Positions 8,679-17,179 of a stretch of DNA of 64,000 nucleotides are shown here, piece after piece (positions within the stretch are counted from its first letter, which is position 1; the number at the start of each line of letters is the position of its first letter). The notes beneath the pieces are model-generated. The model did no database searches. It was not told the origin of the DNA and saw nothing but the letters and a program-made list of their open reading frames with translations. The position numbers and the translations under genes were made by a program. This DNA is from Arthrobacter sp. (GTDB lineage: Bacteria; Actinomycetota; Actinomycetes; Actinomycetales; Micrococcaceae): positions 1-64,000 of the forward strand of contig JAHFUZ010000015.1 of the NCBI GenBank assembly GCA_023264815.1. Direction: 5' to 3'.

Positions 8679-9611
8679 ATGACCGCCACCCCCCTGAGCA
8701 GTTCCCAGGGCGCAGGCCGCGCCGGGGATAAGATCTTTTCCGGCGCAGCACTGGCTGCCGGATGCATCATCCTCGCCGTCCTGTTCGGCGTGGCCCTGTT
8801 CCTTGTTGTCCAGGCCATCCCGGCACTGACAGCCCCTGCCGCCGAAATCCAGGGTGGCGCAGGCTTCTTCGCCTACATCTGGCCGATTGTTATCGGTACC
8901 CTGATCGCCGCCGTCATCGCGCTGGTGATCGCTACCCCCATCGCTATCGGTGTGGCCCTGTTTATCTCCCACTTCGCTCCGCGCGGGCTCGCCGCCGGCC
9001 TCGGCTACGTCGTTGACCTGCTGGCCGCCATCCCGTCCGTGATCTACGGTGCCTGGGGTGCCGCTTTCCTGGCCAGGGAAATCTCCCCGGCGTACAACTG
9101 GCTCGCCGAAAACATGGGCTGGCTGCCTATCTTCCAAGGGCCGGCGTCGGCCACCGGCAAGACCATCCTCACGGCAGGCATTGTGCTCTCGGTGATGGTC
9201 CTGCCCATCATCACGTCCCTGAGCCGCGAAATCTTCCTGCAGACCCCCAAGCTGCACGAGGAAGCCGCCCTGGCCCTCGGCGCCACGCGCTGGGAAATGA
9301 TCAAAATGGCGGTCCTGCCGTTCGCCCGGCCCGGCATCATCAGCGCCATCATGCTGGGCCTGGGCCGTGCCCTCGGCGAGACCATGGCCGTGGCGCTGGT
9401 CCTCTCCTCCGGGGCATTGACCGCCAGCCTGATCACCTCCGGTAATCAGACCATTGCCGCGGAAATCGCCCTGAACTTCCCCGAAGCGAGCGGTCTCAAG
9501 GTCAGCACCCTGATCGCGGCCGGCCTGGTCCTGTTCCTCATCACGCTTGCCGTGAACATGATCGCCCGCTGGATCATCAGCCGGCACAAAGAATTCTCGG
9601 GAGCCAACTAA
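8679..9611 (+). CDS. pstC: Phosphate ABC transporter permease PstC
   Basis: Membrane subunit of the Pst importer, 310 aa from ATG 8679, which has GAAGGG at 8667-8672; an in-frame TTG 30 bases earlier lacks this support. It has six predicted helices, beginning with AALAAGCIILAVLFGVALFLV. The permease EAA loop EEAALALGATRWEMIKMAVLPFARPG couples to PstB. It is followed immediately by pstA (stop at 9611, next start at 9612). Confidence 0.96.
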   Translation: MTATPLSSSQGAGRAGDKIFSGAALAAGCIILAVLFGVALFLVVQAIPALTAPAAEIQGGAGFFAYIWPIVIGTLIAAVIALVIATPIAIGVALFISHFAPRGLAAGLGYVVDLLAAIPSVIYGAWGAAFLAREISPAYNWLAENMGWLPIFQGPASATGKTILTAGIVLSVMVLPIITSLSREIFLQTPKLHEEAALALGATRWEMIKMAVLPFARPGIISAIMLGLGRALGETMAVALVLSSGALTASLITSGNQTIAAEIALNFPEASGLKVSTLIAAGLVLFLITLAVNMIARWIISRHKEFSGAN

Positions 9612-10724
9612 ATGTCCTCCACCCTCACACCGGTGCGCAGCAAGCGCTCAGCCCTCACCAAGGGCCAGTTGCCCAAGTTCGCACCCTACGTTGTCCTGGC
9701 GGCCGCACTGATCGTCGGCGCCGCAATTCTTGGCGTGATCGGCTTCAACGCCTTCGGCTGGGGCATCGTCTCCGCCATCCTCTTCACGATCGGGCTGGTT
9801 GGCTGGAGCGCCATCGCCGAAGGGTCCCGCAAAGCCAAGGACAAGCTGGCCACCTGCCTGGTGGTGGGCTCGTTCCTGATCGCGCTGCTCCCGCTGATCT
9901 CCGTGATCTGGACGGTGCTGGTCAACGGCATCCCCGGCCTCATCGCCCCAGGATTCCTCACCAGCTCCATGAACGGTGTCACCGGCGTCTATGACAACCG
10001 GGCAGTCGAAGAAGGCGCGCCGGTGATCGGCGGCATCTACCATGCCCTGATCGGCACCGTCCAGATTACGCTGGTTGCCACGCTGATCTCCGTGCCGGTG
10101 GGCCTGCTGACTGCGATCTACCTGGTGGAGTACGGCAATGACGGGCGGCTGGCCCGCGCCATCACGTTCTTCGTGGACGTTATGACCGGCATCCCGTCCA
10201 TCGTGGCCGGCCTTTTCGCTGCCGCGTTCTTCTTCGCGGTGGTGGGGCCCGGCACCAAGACCGGTGCCGTCGCCGCCGTCGCGCTTTCCGTGCTGATGAT
10301 CCCCGTGGTGGTGCGCTCCAGCGAGGAAATGCTGAAAATCGTCCCCAATGAACTGCGGGAGGCAGCCTACGCACTGGGCGTGCGGAAATGGCGCACCATC
10401 ATCAAAGTGGTCATCCCGACGGCGATCTCCGGCATCGCGTCCGGCGTCACCCTCGCGATCGCCCGCGTGATCGGCGAGACCGCCCCCATCCTGGTCACCG
10501 CCGGCTTTGCCACCAGCATCAACAACAACGTGTTCGGCGGCTGGATGGCCTCCCTGCCAACATTCATCTACACCCAGATCCTGAACCCCACGTCCCCGGC
10601 CAACCCGGACCCGTCCTCACAGCGGGCCTGGGGCGCTGCCCTGGTGCTGATCATCCTGGTGATGATCCTCAACCTCGGTGCCCGGCTGATCGCCAGGGTC
10701 TTTGCCCCCAAGACGGGCCGCTGA
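9612..10724 (+). CDS. pstA: Phosphate ABC transporter permease PstA
   Basis: Second membrane subunit of Pst, 370 aa. This is longer than the roughly 290-aa enterobacterial form because of an N-terminal extension with two additional hydrophobic segments (FAPYVVLAAALIVGAAILGV and GWGIVSAILFTIGLVGWSAI), as is common in actinobacterial PstA. The core permease domain follows, with the EAA loop LREAAYALGVRKWRTIIKVV. It begins one base after the pstC stop, so the two are probably translationally coupled. Confidence 0.95.
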   Translation: MSSTLTPVRSKRSALTKGQLPKFAPYVVLAAALIVGAAILGVIGFNAFGWGIVSAILFTIGLVGWSAIAEGSRKAKDKLATCLVVGSFLIALLPLISVIWTVLVNGIPGLIAPGFLTSSMNGVTGVYDNRAVEEGAPVIGGIYHALIGTVQITLVATLISVPVGLLTAIYLVEYGNDGRLARAITFFVDVMTGIPSIVAGLFAAAFFFAVVGPGTKTGAVAAVALSVLMIPVVVRSSEEMLKIVPNELREAAYALGVRKWRTIIKVVIPTAISGIASGVTLAIARVIGETAPILVTAGFATSINNNVFGGWMASLPTFIYTQILNPTSPANPDPSSQRAWGAALVLIILVMILNLGARLIARVFAPKTGR

Positions 10725-10805
10725 AAACTTTTTCGGCAGGCCATTCCGGTCCCCGCGGCCAAACCCTAGACTTCAATCCGTACCCCCAGCAAGTGAAGGA
10801 ACATC

Positions 10806-11585
10806 ATGTCTAAGCGCATCGACGTCAAAGACCTGAACGTGTACTACGGCGATTTTCTGGCCGTGGAGGATGTCAGCATCAACATCGAGGCCAAGTCCGT
10901 CACCGCGTTCATCGGTCCCTCAGGCTGTGGCAAGTCCACCTTCCTGCGCACACTGAACCGCATGCACGAGGTACTTCCCGGCGCCCGCGTTGAAGGCGAA
11001 GTCCTGCTGGACGGCGACAACCTCTACGGACCCGGTGTTGACCCCGTGACCGTTCGTTCGCAGATCGGCATGGTCTTCCAGCGGCCCAACCCGTTCCCCA
11101 CCATGTCCATCCGGGACAACGTGCTCGCGGGCGTGAAGCTGAACAACAAGAAGATCTCCAAGGGCGAGGCTGACGCCCTGGTGGAAAGCTCCCTGCAGGG
11201 CGCCAACCTCTGGAACGAGGTCAAGGACCGGCTGGAGAAGCCGGGCTCCGGCCTGTCCGGCGGCCAGCAACAGCGCCTCTGCATCGCCCGTGCCATCGCC
11301 GTGGAACCGCAGGTGATCCTGATGGACGAGCCGTGCTCGGCCCTGGACCCCATCTCCACCCTGGCCATCGAGGACCTCATCAATGAGCTCAAGGACCAGT
11401 ACACCGTGGTGATCGTGACGCACAACATGCAGCAGGCAGCCCGCGTTTCGGACAAAACGGCGTTCTTCAACATCGCCGGCACCGGCAAGCCGGGCAAGCT
11501 GATCGAATTCGGGAACACCCAGAACATCTTCAGCAACCCCACCCAGAAGGCCACCGAAGACTACGTCTCCGGCCGCTTCGGGTAG
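10806..11585 (+). CDS. pstB: Phosphate ABC transporter ATP-binding protein PstB
   Basis: ATPase that energises phosphate import, 259 aa. It has Walker [10 protein letters not shown] (Lys43), Q-loop [10 protein letters not shown], signature LSGGQQQR (150-157) and Walker [14 protein letters not shown] (Asp174, Glu175), all intact. It is last in pstSCAB; no phoU follows. A large hairpin at 11596-11655 ends the unit against the convergent pit gene. Confidence 0.97.
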   Translation: MSKRIDVKDLNVYYGDFLAVEDVSINIEAKSVTAFIGPSGCGKSTFLRTLNRMHEVLPGARVEGEVLLDGDNLYGPGVDPVTVRSQIGMVFQRPNPFPTMSIRDNVLAGVKLNNKKISKGEADALVESSLQGANLWNEVKDRLEKPGSGLSGGQQQRLCIARAIAVEPQVILMDEPCSALDPISTLAIEDLINELKDQYTVVIVTHNMQQAARVSDKTAFFNIAGTGKPGKLIEFGNTQNIFSNPTQKATEDYVSGRFG

Positions 11586-11595
11586 CCACCGCCTC

Positions 11596-11655
11596 ATCGA
11601 CTGCTCCGGCAGCGCCCTTTAGACGGTTCAAAAGGGCGCTATTGGAGCAGTCGAT
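11596..11655. terminator. Bidirectional terminator between pstB and pit
   Basis: Outer arms ATCGACTGCTCC (11596-11607) and GGAGCAGTCGAT (11644-11655), and inner arms AGCGCCCTTT (11611-11620) and AAAGGGCGCT (11631-11640), form one long interrupted stem. It lies between convergent genes. Confidence 0.8.
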
Positions 11656-11685
11656 GGTGGTTTAAGAGGGTTTTCGGGCCCCAGG

Positions 11686-12702
11686 CTAGGCGCTGGCGAG
11701 TGGCGAGAGTGCCAAGGCGAACACGTAGGCCATGGCCGCAGTCGCAGCCGGCGTGATGACCCAGAGCCCCAGGATCTTGAGGACCAGTTTCCGGTTGGTC
11801 ACGGAGAAATGCTGGTTTTCGCCGGCCCCCAGCACGGAGGCCGTCACGGTGTGGGTGGTGGACAGTGGTGCCTGCAGGGCGATGGCTCCCACGAACAGCA
11901 TGATGGCGCTGAATGTCTGGGCCACGGAACCGCGCAGCGGATCCACTCGGGTGATCTTGTAGCCGATGGTGTGCGAGATCCGCCAGCCGCCACAGAGTGT
12001 CCCGGCCGCGATCATCACAGCAGACACCAGGGCCACCCACGCGGGGATGCTGTCGCCGTCGGCGTAGTCCGCCGCCACCAGGGCGAGCAGCAGCACCACG
12101 CTGACGCGCTGGCCGTCCTGCAGGCCGTGGCCGAAGGCCACGGCGCCGGCAGCAATGGCCTGGCTGCGGCGGTAACGCTGGTTGACCACATTCGCTTGCG
12201 TGTGGCGTGCGGCAAACGTCGCAGGAAAGACGAGCAGGTACGCGCTCACATAGGCAACCACGGGCGAGAGCAGCAGCGGCAGCACGACCTGGACCAGCAG
12301 GGACCGGTCCACCCCGCCCACACCCATGCCGCCCACGGTCAGGCTGGCGAGCCCCGCCCCGGCAAGGCCGCCCACCAGCGCATGCGTCGAGGATGACGGC
12401 ATGCCGTGCCACCACATCAGCAGGCCCCAGGCGCACGCACTGGTCACAGCGGCCAGAATGATCCCCAGGCCGCCGTTTCCCTCAGGCAAATGGATCCAGG
12501 TGTGGCTGATGGCCACCACCACGGTGGCACTCAGCAGGGCCCCCAGCAGATTGAAGAAGGCGGCCAGAATGACGGCGACGGACGGGGTCAGTGCCCTGGT
12601 GCGGACGGCCAGTGCCACGGCATTGGAAACGTCGCGGAAGCCGTTGAGGAAGGCAAACGCCGCAGTCAGCAGGACCACGGCGCCGAAAATTACTGCTGTC
12701 AC
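11686..12702 (-). CDS. pit: Inorganic phosphate transporter, PiT family
   Basis: Low-affinity phosphate (metal-phosphate)/H+ symporter, 338 aa, starting GTG at 12702. It has about ten transmembrane helices and the two duplicated PiT signatures: NGFRDVSNAVALAVRTRAL near the N-terminus and GHGLQDGQRVSVVLLLAL in the middle. It begins one base after the stop of the DUF47 gene, so the two form a coupled pair as in many bacteria. With pstSCAB converging on it, the region holds both high- and low-affinity phosphate uptake. Confidence 0.93.
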   Translation of the reverse strand: MTAVIFGAVVLLTAAFAFLNGFRDVSNAVALAVRTRALTPSVAVILAAFFNLLGALLSATVVVAISHTWIHLPEGNGGLGIILAAVTSACAWGLLMWWHGMPSSSTHALVGGLAGAGLASLTVGGMGVGGVDRSLLVQVVLPLLLSPVVAYVSAYLLVFPATFAARHTQANVVNQRYRRSQAIAAGAVAFGHGLQDGQRVSVVLLLALVAADYADGDSIPAWVALVSAVMIAAGTLCGGWRISHTIGYKITRVDPLRGSVAQTFSAIMLFVGAIALQAPLSTTHTVTASVLGAGENQHFSVTNRKLVLKILGLWVITPAATAAMAYVFALALSPLASA

Positions 12703-12703
12703 G

Positions 12704-13321
12704 TCAGGATTCCTTGACGATGATGCTGCCTACCTGGGTGGCTATGCGGCGCATGTCCTTGGTGACTTCCACCAGCTGGTTCGCGACGTCACGGTTCCGG
12801 GAATACTGCGCCCATTTCATGTCCCGGATCATGTCCGCCACCCAGAGCCGGTGCGTCCGCTCAGCCCGTTTGGCCAGCCTGAGGATCTCGATCCAGTAGT
12901 CCTCAAGGTCGTCAAGGTTGTCGAGCTGGCGCATCGCATCCACCGTGAGTTCGGCCTGGCGGCTGATGATCTCCAACTGGTCCGCCGCGCGCTTGGGCAG
13001 CCGGTCCAGCTTGTAGAGCGATACCAGTTCGGCGGCGCCGTCGAGCTTTTCGAGGGCCTCGTTGAGGTAGCGGGACAGGGCGTACATATCCTCGCGGGGG
13101 AGCGGATTAACGAAGCTGGTCCGCATGTGGGTCAGCAGGGCGAAATGCAGCTCGCCCGATTGAGCCTCGTGGTTGTGCATGTCGTCCACCAGCTTGGCGT
13201 GCTCCGTGGCCGGGACACCCAGCAGCTCGGCCATGGTGCCGCTGGCGTACACAATTTGCTTGGCCATCTTGGACAACAGAATCAGCCCGGCGGGCTCCTG
13301 GGGGAAAAGGCGCAGCTTCAC
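12704..13321 (-). CDS. DUF47 family (PhoU-like) protein, PiT partner
   Basis: Helical PhoU-related protein of 205 aa, beginning MKLRLFPQEPAGLILL. Such genes sit directly upstream of pit genes and are thought to regulate the transporter. Two PhoU-like repeats can be seen as helical halves with HNHEAQSGELHFALLTHMRTSF and ELTVDAMRQLDNLDDLEDYW. The stop lies one base before the pit start. The upstream 270 bases hold a structured element (13449-13532). A TAGAAT -10-like sequence on the minus strand lies between that element and the gene. Confidence 0.88.
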   Translation of the reverse strand: MKLRLFPQEPAGLILLSKMAKQIVYASGTMAELLGVPATEHAKLVDDMHNHEAQSGELHFALLTHMRTSFVNPLPREDMYALSRYLNEALEKLDGAAELVSLYKLDRLPKRAADQLEIISRQAELTVDAMRQLDNLDDLEDYWIEILRLAKRAERTHRLWVADMIRDMKWAQYSRNRDVANQLVEVTKDMRRIATQVGSIIVKES

Positions 13322-13448
13322 GTTGGGTTACCGGTCTCCGGGCGATGTACTGGGTTCTGGGGCCGCCCACTTGTGACTTGACGCAGGCCAGCAGCTGGTT
13401 TCGATTCTACCCGGCGCCTGCCCGGGGCCCGTAAAGGGGCACAAAAAT

Positions 13449-13532
13449 GGTGCCGAACCGGATACGCCTCTCGGCGGTAGGCCGCTCTAGGCGGCTAAAT
13501 GTTGAAGCCCGGGGGTTTCGCGGCTCGGCACC
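13449..13532 (-). other. Cloverleaf-like structured element of unknown type
   Basis: An 8-bp outer stem (GGTGCCGA at 13449-13456 with TCGGCACC at 13525-13532) encloses three hairpins. These are CGCC-TCTC-GGCG at 13465-13476, GCCGC-TCTAG-GCGGC at 13481-13495, and an AGCC/GGCT arm at about 13506-13525 whose last base overlaps the outer stem. Read on the minus strand the closing stem is followed by ATTTTT. The size and three-arm layout resemble a tRNA, but canonical D-, anticodon- and T-loop bases are absent. It lies in the 270-base gap between the 13592 gene and the DUF47 gene. It could be a small RNA, a leader element or an elaborate terminator for the 13592 gene. Confidence 0.5.
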
Positions 13533-13591
13533 AGGTTCAGTGTTCTACGTTGCCTGGTCCAAGTCAACATTGACAGATCGGGCCTGCCGGG

Positions 13592-14251
13592 TCAGTCGAG
13601 CTCGCCCAGCCGCCACGCGTTCGCCGCATGTTCCAGGTCCTCGGCGGTTTTCACGAGCTGATGCGAGTTGCGCGTGAGCTTGCTCGCGTGGGCTTCATTG
13701 CCGTGTTCGGCACCGTCGGCGAGGGTCGCCTGGCCGAGTGCCACCACACGGCAGAACGCGGCGGAACGTTCCAGCGCGACGTCGAACTCGCCGTCGAACG
13801 CTCCCGAAAGAATGGCGTCAGCCATGACCCGCATTTCCTCGGCGCCCGGCGGTTCGGCTGCCCCGGCCACAACGTGGGAGACCTGCGCGGTGTCCTTGCC
13901 GGCGCGGAAGTAGACCGAGATTCGCTCCGGGTCCTGGACCGTGGCTGCGCGGAGCGCATAGAGGCGCCACAGCGCTCCGGGAAGGGACCGCGCCGGACTT
14001 TCCGCCCACATTTCGGCGATGGCTTCCAGGCCCTGTTCGTCCGTCAGTTTGACCAGCCGTTCGGTGATGACGGGGTCGTCGCTGTCGCGCCCGTGGCGCA
14101 CCAGTGCCTGGGCAGCGAGGTGCGCGGCCTCGGAGACGCGGGCGGGATCCGGGCCACCGGCGAACGGTTCAAAGTCGATGGGGGCGAACGGCTTGGGCTT
14201 GTGATGCCGGTTCGCGCCGCCGTAGTGACTGGGTCCTGCTTGCTCGTTCAT
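13592..14251 (-). CDS. Conserved hypothetical protein (actinobacterial type)
   Basis: Protein of 219 aa from ATG 14251; in-frame GTG and TTG starts a little upstream are possible because an AGGAG lies in that stretch. I do not recognise a named domain. It has a histidine- and proline-rich N-terminus (NRHHKPKPFAPIDFEPF), then an alpha-helical body with conserved-looking stretches RLVKLTDEQGLEAIAEMW and ALWRLYALRAATVQDPE, and a C-terminal region ending LEHAANAWRLGELD. It has no signal peptide or membrane segments. The regular third-position GC supports coding. Function unknown. Confidence 0.7.
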   Translation of the reverse strand: MNEQAGPSHYGGANRHHKPKPFAPIDFEPFAGGPDPARVSEAAHLAAQALVRHGRDSDDPVITERLVKLTDEQGLEAIAEMWAESPARSLPGALWRLYALRAATVQDPERISVYFRAGKDTAQVSHVVAGAAEPPGAEEMRVMADAILSGAFDGEFDVALERSAAFCRVVALGQATLADGAEHGNEAHASKLTRNSHQLVKTAEDLEHAANAWRLGELD

Positions 14252-14345
14252 GCCCCCCACGCTACTCCTGTGCCGCAACGGAAATCGAGTACCCGCACGA
14301 TCCGGGAAGCGCAGGGCAGCGGCGGTGGATAGGGGCGGAATCCAG

Positions 14346-14361
14346 GACGTACGACGGCGGC
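14346..14361. repeat. Copy of a 16-bp sequence shared with the 62.2-kb hairpin
   Basis: GACGTACGACGGCGGC occurs here and again at 62243-62258, where it is one arm of a 20-bp perfect hairpin. Here no full matching arm is seen nearby, so it looks like a half site. The rest of the 14252-14456 gap holds no gene that I can see. Confidence 0.45.
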
Positions 14362-14456
14362 ACGGGGCTCAAGTGACAAAGGGGTCCCGTGCGTGGGGTA
14401 AAGTATTTATCGTCCAGAAATGGACTGGGCTGATCGGTCGCTTGACGGATCAGCTG

Positions 14457-14529
14457 GGGCCTTTAGCTCAGTTGGTAGAGCATCGGACTTTTAATCCGTG
14501 GGTCGTGGGTTCGATCCCCACAGGGCCCA
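14457..14529 (+). tRNA. tRNA-Lys (anticodon TTT)
   Basis: A complete 73-base cloverleaf: acceptor GGGCCTT paired with AGGGCCC (one T-G pair), D-arm GCTC/GAGC, anticodon stem TCGGA/TCCGT (last pair T-G) with loop CTTTTAA, T-arm GTGGG-TTCGATC-CCCAC and discriminator A. The CCA end is not encoded. A strong terminator follows at 14536. Confidence 0.97.
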
Positions 14530-14535
14530 CCCGCG

Positions 14536-14570
14536 CACAAAGACCAGGGACAGCGTCCCTGGTCTTTGTG
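14536..14570 (+). terminator. Terminator after tRNA-Lys
   Basis: A perfect 15-bp stem (CACAAAGACCAGGGA at 14536-14550 with its complement at 14556-14570) with a 5-base loop CAGCG, flanked by A- and T-rich stem ends and CTTTCTG. It lies between the tRNA and the convergent ANTAR gene, and could serve both. Confidence 0.9.
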
Positions 14571-14651
14571 CTTTCTGCAGGCTCAGCCGGTGAGTACCGG
14601 GGCTGCCACGCCGGTGAAGGGTGGGCGGGCCGGGGTGCCGGCAGGTCCGGC

Positions 14652-15524
14652 TCAGTGCTCGAAGTGCGTGCGGGGCGCGCCGCCCGGCAGCTTCTCGAGG
14701 ATGCCCTCAGCCACCTTGCGCAGCTTGAGGTTCCGGTGGCTGGAGGCCTTGGCAATGATGGCAATGGCGTCGTCGTAGGAGCACCTGTTCTGCGCCATGA
14801 TCACCCCGCAGGCAATGTCTATGGAGGTCCGGCTTTCGAGCGCGGACTGCAGGTCCGTTGCCCTCGTGCTGGTGGACAGCAGTTCCAGGACCAGCCTGAG
14901 GCCCCGGGCCGCGGGGTCTGCGAAACTGTGGGCTCCGGCGATCACCTGGAGCGGGAACGCCTGGGCGCCGGGAGCAAAGAAGGCCAGCGCCGCGGTGGCG
15001 CCTTCGTCCAGCCGGAGCCGGATGCCAAGGACGCTCTCGAACCCGGCGTCCTGAACGTGCGGCCGGTAACGGGACCACCGGAAGTCTGAGGACACATGGT
15101 TCATGGCCACGGTTCCGCTGCCGGAGATGGCTTCTGTCAACGGCCCTTCGCCAACCTCCCGCTCCAGGTGGGACAGCCTGGCAGTCTGCGTGGTGGTGCC
15201 GGCCGTGGTGGTGGAGTTCTTGAGCCTGTTCAGCAGGATCCCGCATTCAACCGGGGCGTCCATGAGCCGGCTCAAAGTGGCGGACGCCATCCTGGTCAGG
15301 ATGTCCAGCGAGTCCACGAGGCTCCTGGCGCCGGTCGCCAAATCCGGGATGAAGCCGTCCGGCGCCGACGCCGTGACGCCCGCTGCAGGCGTCCCCGGAA
15401 GGGTGGCCGAAGACAAGGCGGACGGCTGGGCTGGATGTCCGGGGGTGTGCTGCTGCGCCTGGTGTGCCGGACGCCTGCCCGCGGGCGCATGGGCCGGCGA
15501 AACCTGGGACGTGGAGTACTTCAC
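14652..15524 (-). CDS. GAF and ANTAR domain transcription antitermination regulator
   Basis: Protein of 290 aa from GTG 15524. A low-complexity Ala/Pro/His-rich N-terminus of about 55 residues precedes a GAF-like sensor domain (SLDILTRMASATLSRLMDAP through LRLVLELL). The C-terminal ANTAR RNA-binding domain follows (LQSALESRTSIDIACGVIMA, CSYDDAIAIIAKASSHRNLK). ANTAR proteins bind paired hairpins in nascent RNA and prevent termination. The RNA target is unknown. The GTG overlaps the stop of a possible 67-codon upstream frame by 4 bases (GTGA), which suggests translational coupling. Confidence 0.88.
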   Translation of the reverse strand: MKYSTSQVSPAHAPAGRRPAHQAQQHTPGHPAQPSALSSATLPGTPAAGVTASAPDGFIPDLATGARSLVDSLDILTRMASATLSRLMDAPVECGILLNRLKNSTTTAGTTTQTARLSHLEREVGEGPLTEAISGSGTVAMNHVSSDFRWSRYRPHVQDAGFESVLGIRLRLDEGATAALAFFAPGAQAFPLQVIAGAHSFADPAARGLRLVLELLSTSTRATDLQSALESRTSIDIACGVIMAQNRCSYDDAIAIIAKASSHRNLKLRKVAEGILEKLPGGAPRTHFEH

Positions 15525-15724
15525 GGCCGGGCCCCGCGGACCAGTTCACGTGAAGGTCCCCGCGAGGGGGCTGTGAGGGACGGGAACGGACAGAATCCAG
15601 CGCTCAGAGGGCCGGCGACGGCTGGGGGAGAGGCCTTGGTCTCGAAGACCTCCTCGTCGCCGGCCCCGCTCACTTCCCGGACCCCAAGGTCAGGGAAAAC
15701 GTGGCTGCTAAGTCCCGTATTCAT
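15521..15724 (-). CDS. Possible small leader gene coupled to the ANTAR regulator
   Basis: A 67-codon frame from ATG 15724, with AGGGGG upstream at good distance, ends in TGA that overlaps the GTG of the ANTAR gene (GTGA). The peptide (MNTGLSSHVFPDLGVREVSG...) resembles nothing I recognise and is rich in Pro, Ser and Ala. It may be a true small protein, a translated leader, or chance. The ribosome site and the overlap are the only support. Confidence 0.35.
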   Translation of the reverse strand: MNTGLSSHVFPDLGVREVSGAGDEEVFETKASPPAVAGPLSAGFCPFPSLTAPSRGPSRELVRGARP

Positions 15725-15727
15725 TAC

Positions 15728-15764
15728 TTCTCACACCCCCTAGTGAGACATCAAACCCAGTGAG
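15728..15764. promoter_or_regulatory. Repeated GTGAGA motif upstream of the ANTAR unit
   Basis: TCTCAC at 15728-15733 and AGTGAGA at 15741-15747 form an inverted pair. A second AGTGAGA lies at 15758-15764, exactly 17 bases from the first. The spacing suggests a protein-binding site or promoter overlap in the roughly 200-base gap to the divergent HhH-GPD gene. No known operator consensus is recognised. Confidence 0.4.
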
Positions 15765-15937
15765 ATAGCGTGTCTTGGCTCTATGTAGAACGTAGTGGGG
15801 GCACGGTCCGCAGCGTACGCGTAATCGGTACTCGTATTTGAGATTAGGTACTACTTGGTTTTTCGGCCGGGGTTCGCGGGCCGCACAGTTCGCTGGAGGC
15901 CACGACGGTGCCTCCGCGAGATGGGAAGATAAAGCCC

Positions 15938-16531
15938 ATGGAACTGCACATCACCGGCGACCCGGCTGCCGACCAACTGCTCACCGATGACGCGTTTGCC
16001 CTGCTGACAGGCATGCTGCTGGACCAGCAGGTGACCATGGAGTCAGCCTTCGCCGGACCTGCCAAGATCCGGGACCGCATCGGCTCGATCGCCCCTGCGG
16101 CAGTGGCTGCTTTCGAGCCCGGGGCGTTCGTGGAGGTCTTCAAGGAGCGGCCGGCTGTCCACCGTTTTCCCGGGTCGATGGCGGCACGGGTCCAGGCGCT
16201 TGCCGAGACCGTGCACCGTGACTGGGACGGCGACGCCACGCTGATCTGGACCAAGGGTGAACCCGATGGCAAGGAAGTGCTGCGCCGCCTGCAGGAACTG
16301 CCCGGTTTCGGAGAGCAGAAGGCAAAGATTTTCCTTGCACTCCTGGGCAAGCAGTGCGGGCTGAACGCGCCGGGCTGGCGCGAAGCGGCGGGCCACTACG
16401 GCCAGGAGGACTCCTTCCTTTCGGTCGCGGACATCGTCAGCCCTGAGTCCCTCGTCAAGGTGCGGGCCAGCAAGCAGGCCGCAAAGGCGGCGGCCAAGGC
16501 TGCCAAGGGCGGCGGCACGGCTGGCCGGTAA
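15938..16531 (+). CDS. HhH-GPD-type base excision repair family protein
   Basis: Protein of 197 aa from ATG 15938; an upstream in-frame GTG at 15908 is possible. A helix-hairpin-helix motif is visible as LQELPGFGEQKAKIFLALLG, preceded by the helical HhH-GPD core with MLLDQQVTMESAFAGPAKI. This is the compact actinobacterial version of the DNA glycosylase fold. The usual catalytic Asp after the HhH is not obvious, so enzymatic activity on DNA is uncertain. The C-terminus is Lys/Ala-rich (SKQAAKAAAKAAKGGG), suggesting nucleic-acid contact. Confidence 0.78.
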   Translation: MELHITGDPAADQLLTDDAFALLTGMLLDQQVTMESAFAGPAKIRDRIGSIAPAAVAAFEPGAFVEVFKERPAVHRFPGSMAARVQALAETVHRDWDGDATLIWTKGEPDGKEVLRRLQELPGFGEQKAKIFLALLGKQCGLNAPGWREAAGHYGQEDSFLSVADIVSPESLVKVRASKQAAKAAAKAAKGGGTAGR

Positions 16532-16611
16532 CGGTTGGAACCCCGCGGAAGCCTGCGTCGCGGCCGCCGGGGAGGCCGTACGCCTGCCAGCCTGCACGCT
16601 TGTGAATAAAC

Positions 16612-17051
16612 GTGGGCCACGGTGACGCGCCCAAGTCCGTGCCCCGCAGCGACCGGCCGTCCGCGGACGTCAGGAGGTATCCGCCGTCGGACGCCGTTCC
16701 CGAGGCAATCCGGTCGTTCAGGCACCAGAGGCCGCGTATCGAACGGGTGCTGAACCCGCTCACCAGTGCCGAGCAGATTGAGCAGCTACTGGATGGCGAC
16801 CTGGGCCTTATCCGGGGCCCCGGCGACGTCCCGGGCCTCGACCTCGAACTGCTCAGCACGGAGGGCTCGTCGCCGCGGGCCTGGGCATCTCCGTGCTCCC
16901 GGAATCCGTGCAGCGGTTCCAGATGCCGGGAGTCACCACACGCCGTTTCGCCGGCAGGCCACAGACCGAACTTCATATTGCCCGCGCCACTGCGCATTCC
17001 CCCGCGGCCGCTGATTTCGTGACGTGTCTTAAAGGCGGGACGTTGGCCTAG
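16612..17051 (+). pseudogene. Remnant of a LysR-family regulator (effector-binding domain)
   Basis: One frame encodes VPEAIRSFRHQRPRIERV, then SAEQIEQLLDGDLGLIRGPG and GLDLELLSTEG up to about 16868. From there a different frame continues VAAGLGISVLPESVQRF and ELHIARATAHSPAA to a TAG at 17049-17051. Intact LysR effector domains have roughly 70-80 more residues between these blocks. The gene has therefore lost an internal segment and shifted frame. No HTH region precedes it. The 80 bases before it (16532-16611) hold nothing I can name. Confidence 0.75.
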
Positions 17052-17179
17052 TCATGTCCGGGCAACCGGGGGGCGCCTGCAATAATCGGAACCGACAGCT
17101 GTCCGGGAGTAACGACGCCCCCGGTCAGTCAGGAAGCACTGTAAGTTCAAGCCCATCACACCAGACGAGGCGGACATCC

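Noticed and set aside
13449..13533. The cloverleaf-like element as a tRNA (including tRNA-Sec)
   Set aside because: The acceptor-like stem is followed by a C-C-A-like end, but the D, anticodon and T loops lack invariant bases (no TTCRA loop) and the T stem does not pair. Not supportable as a tRNA gene.
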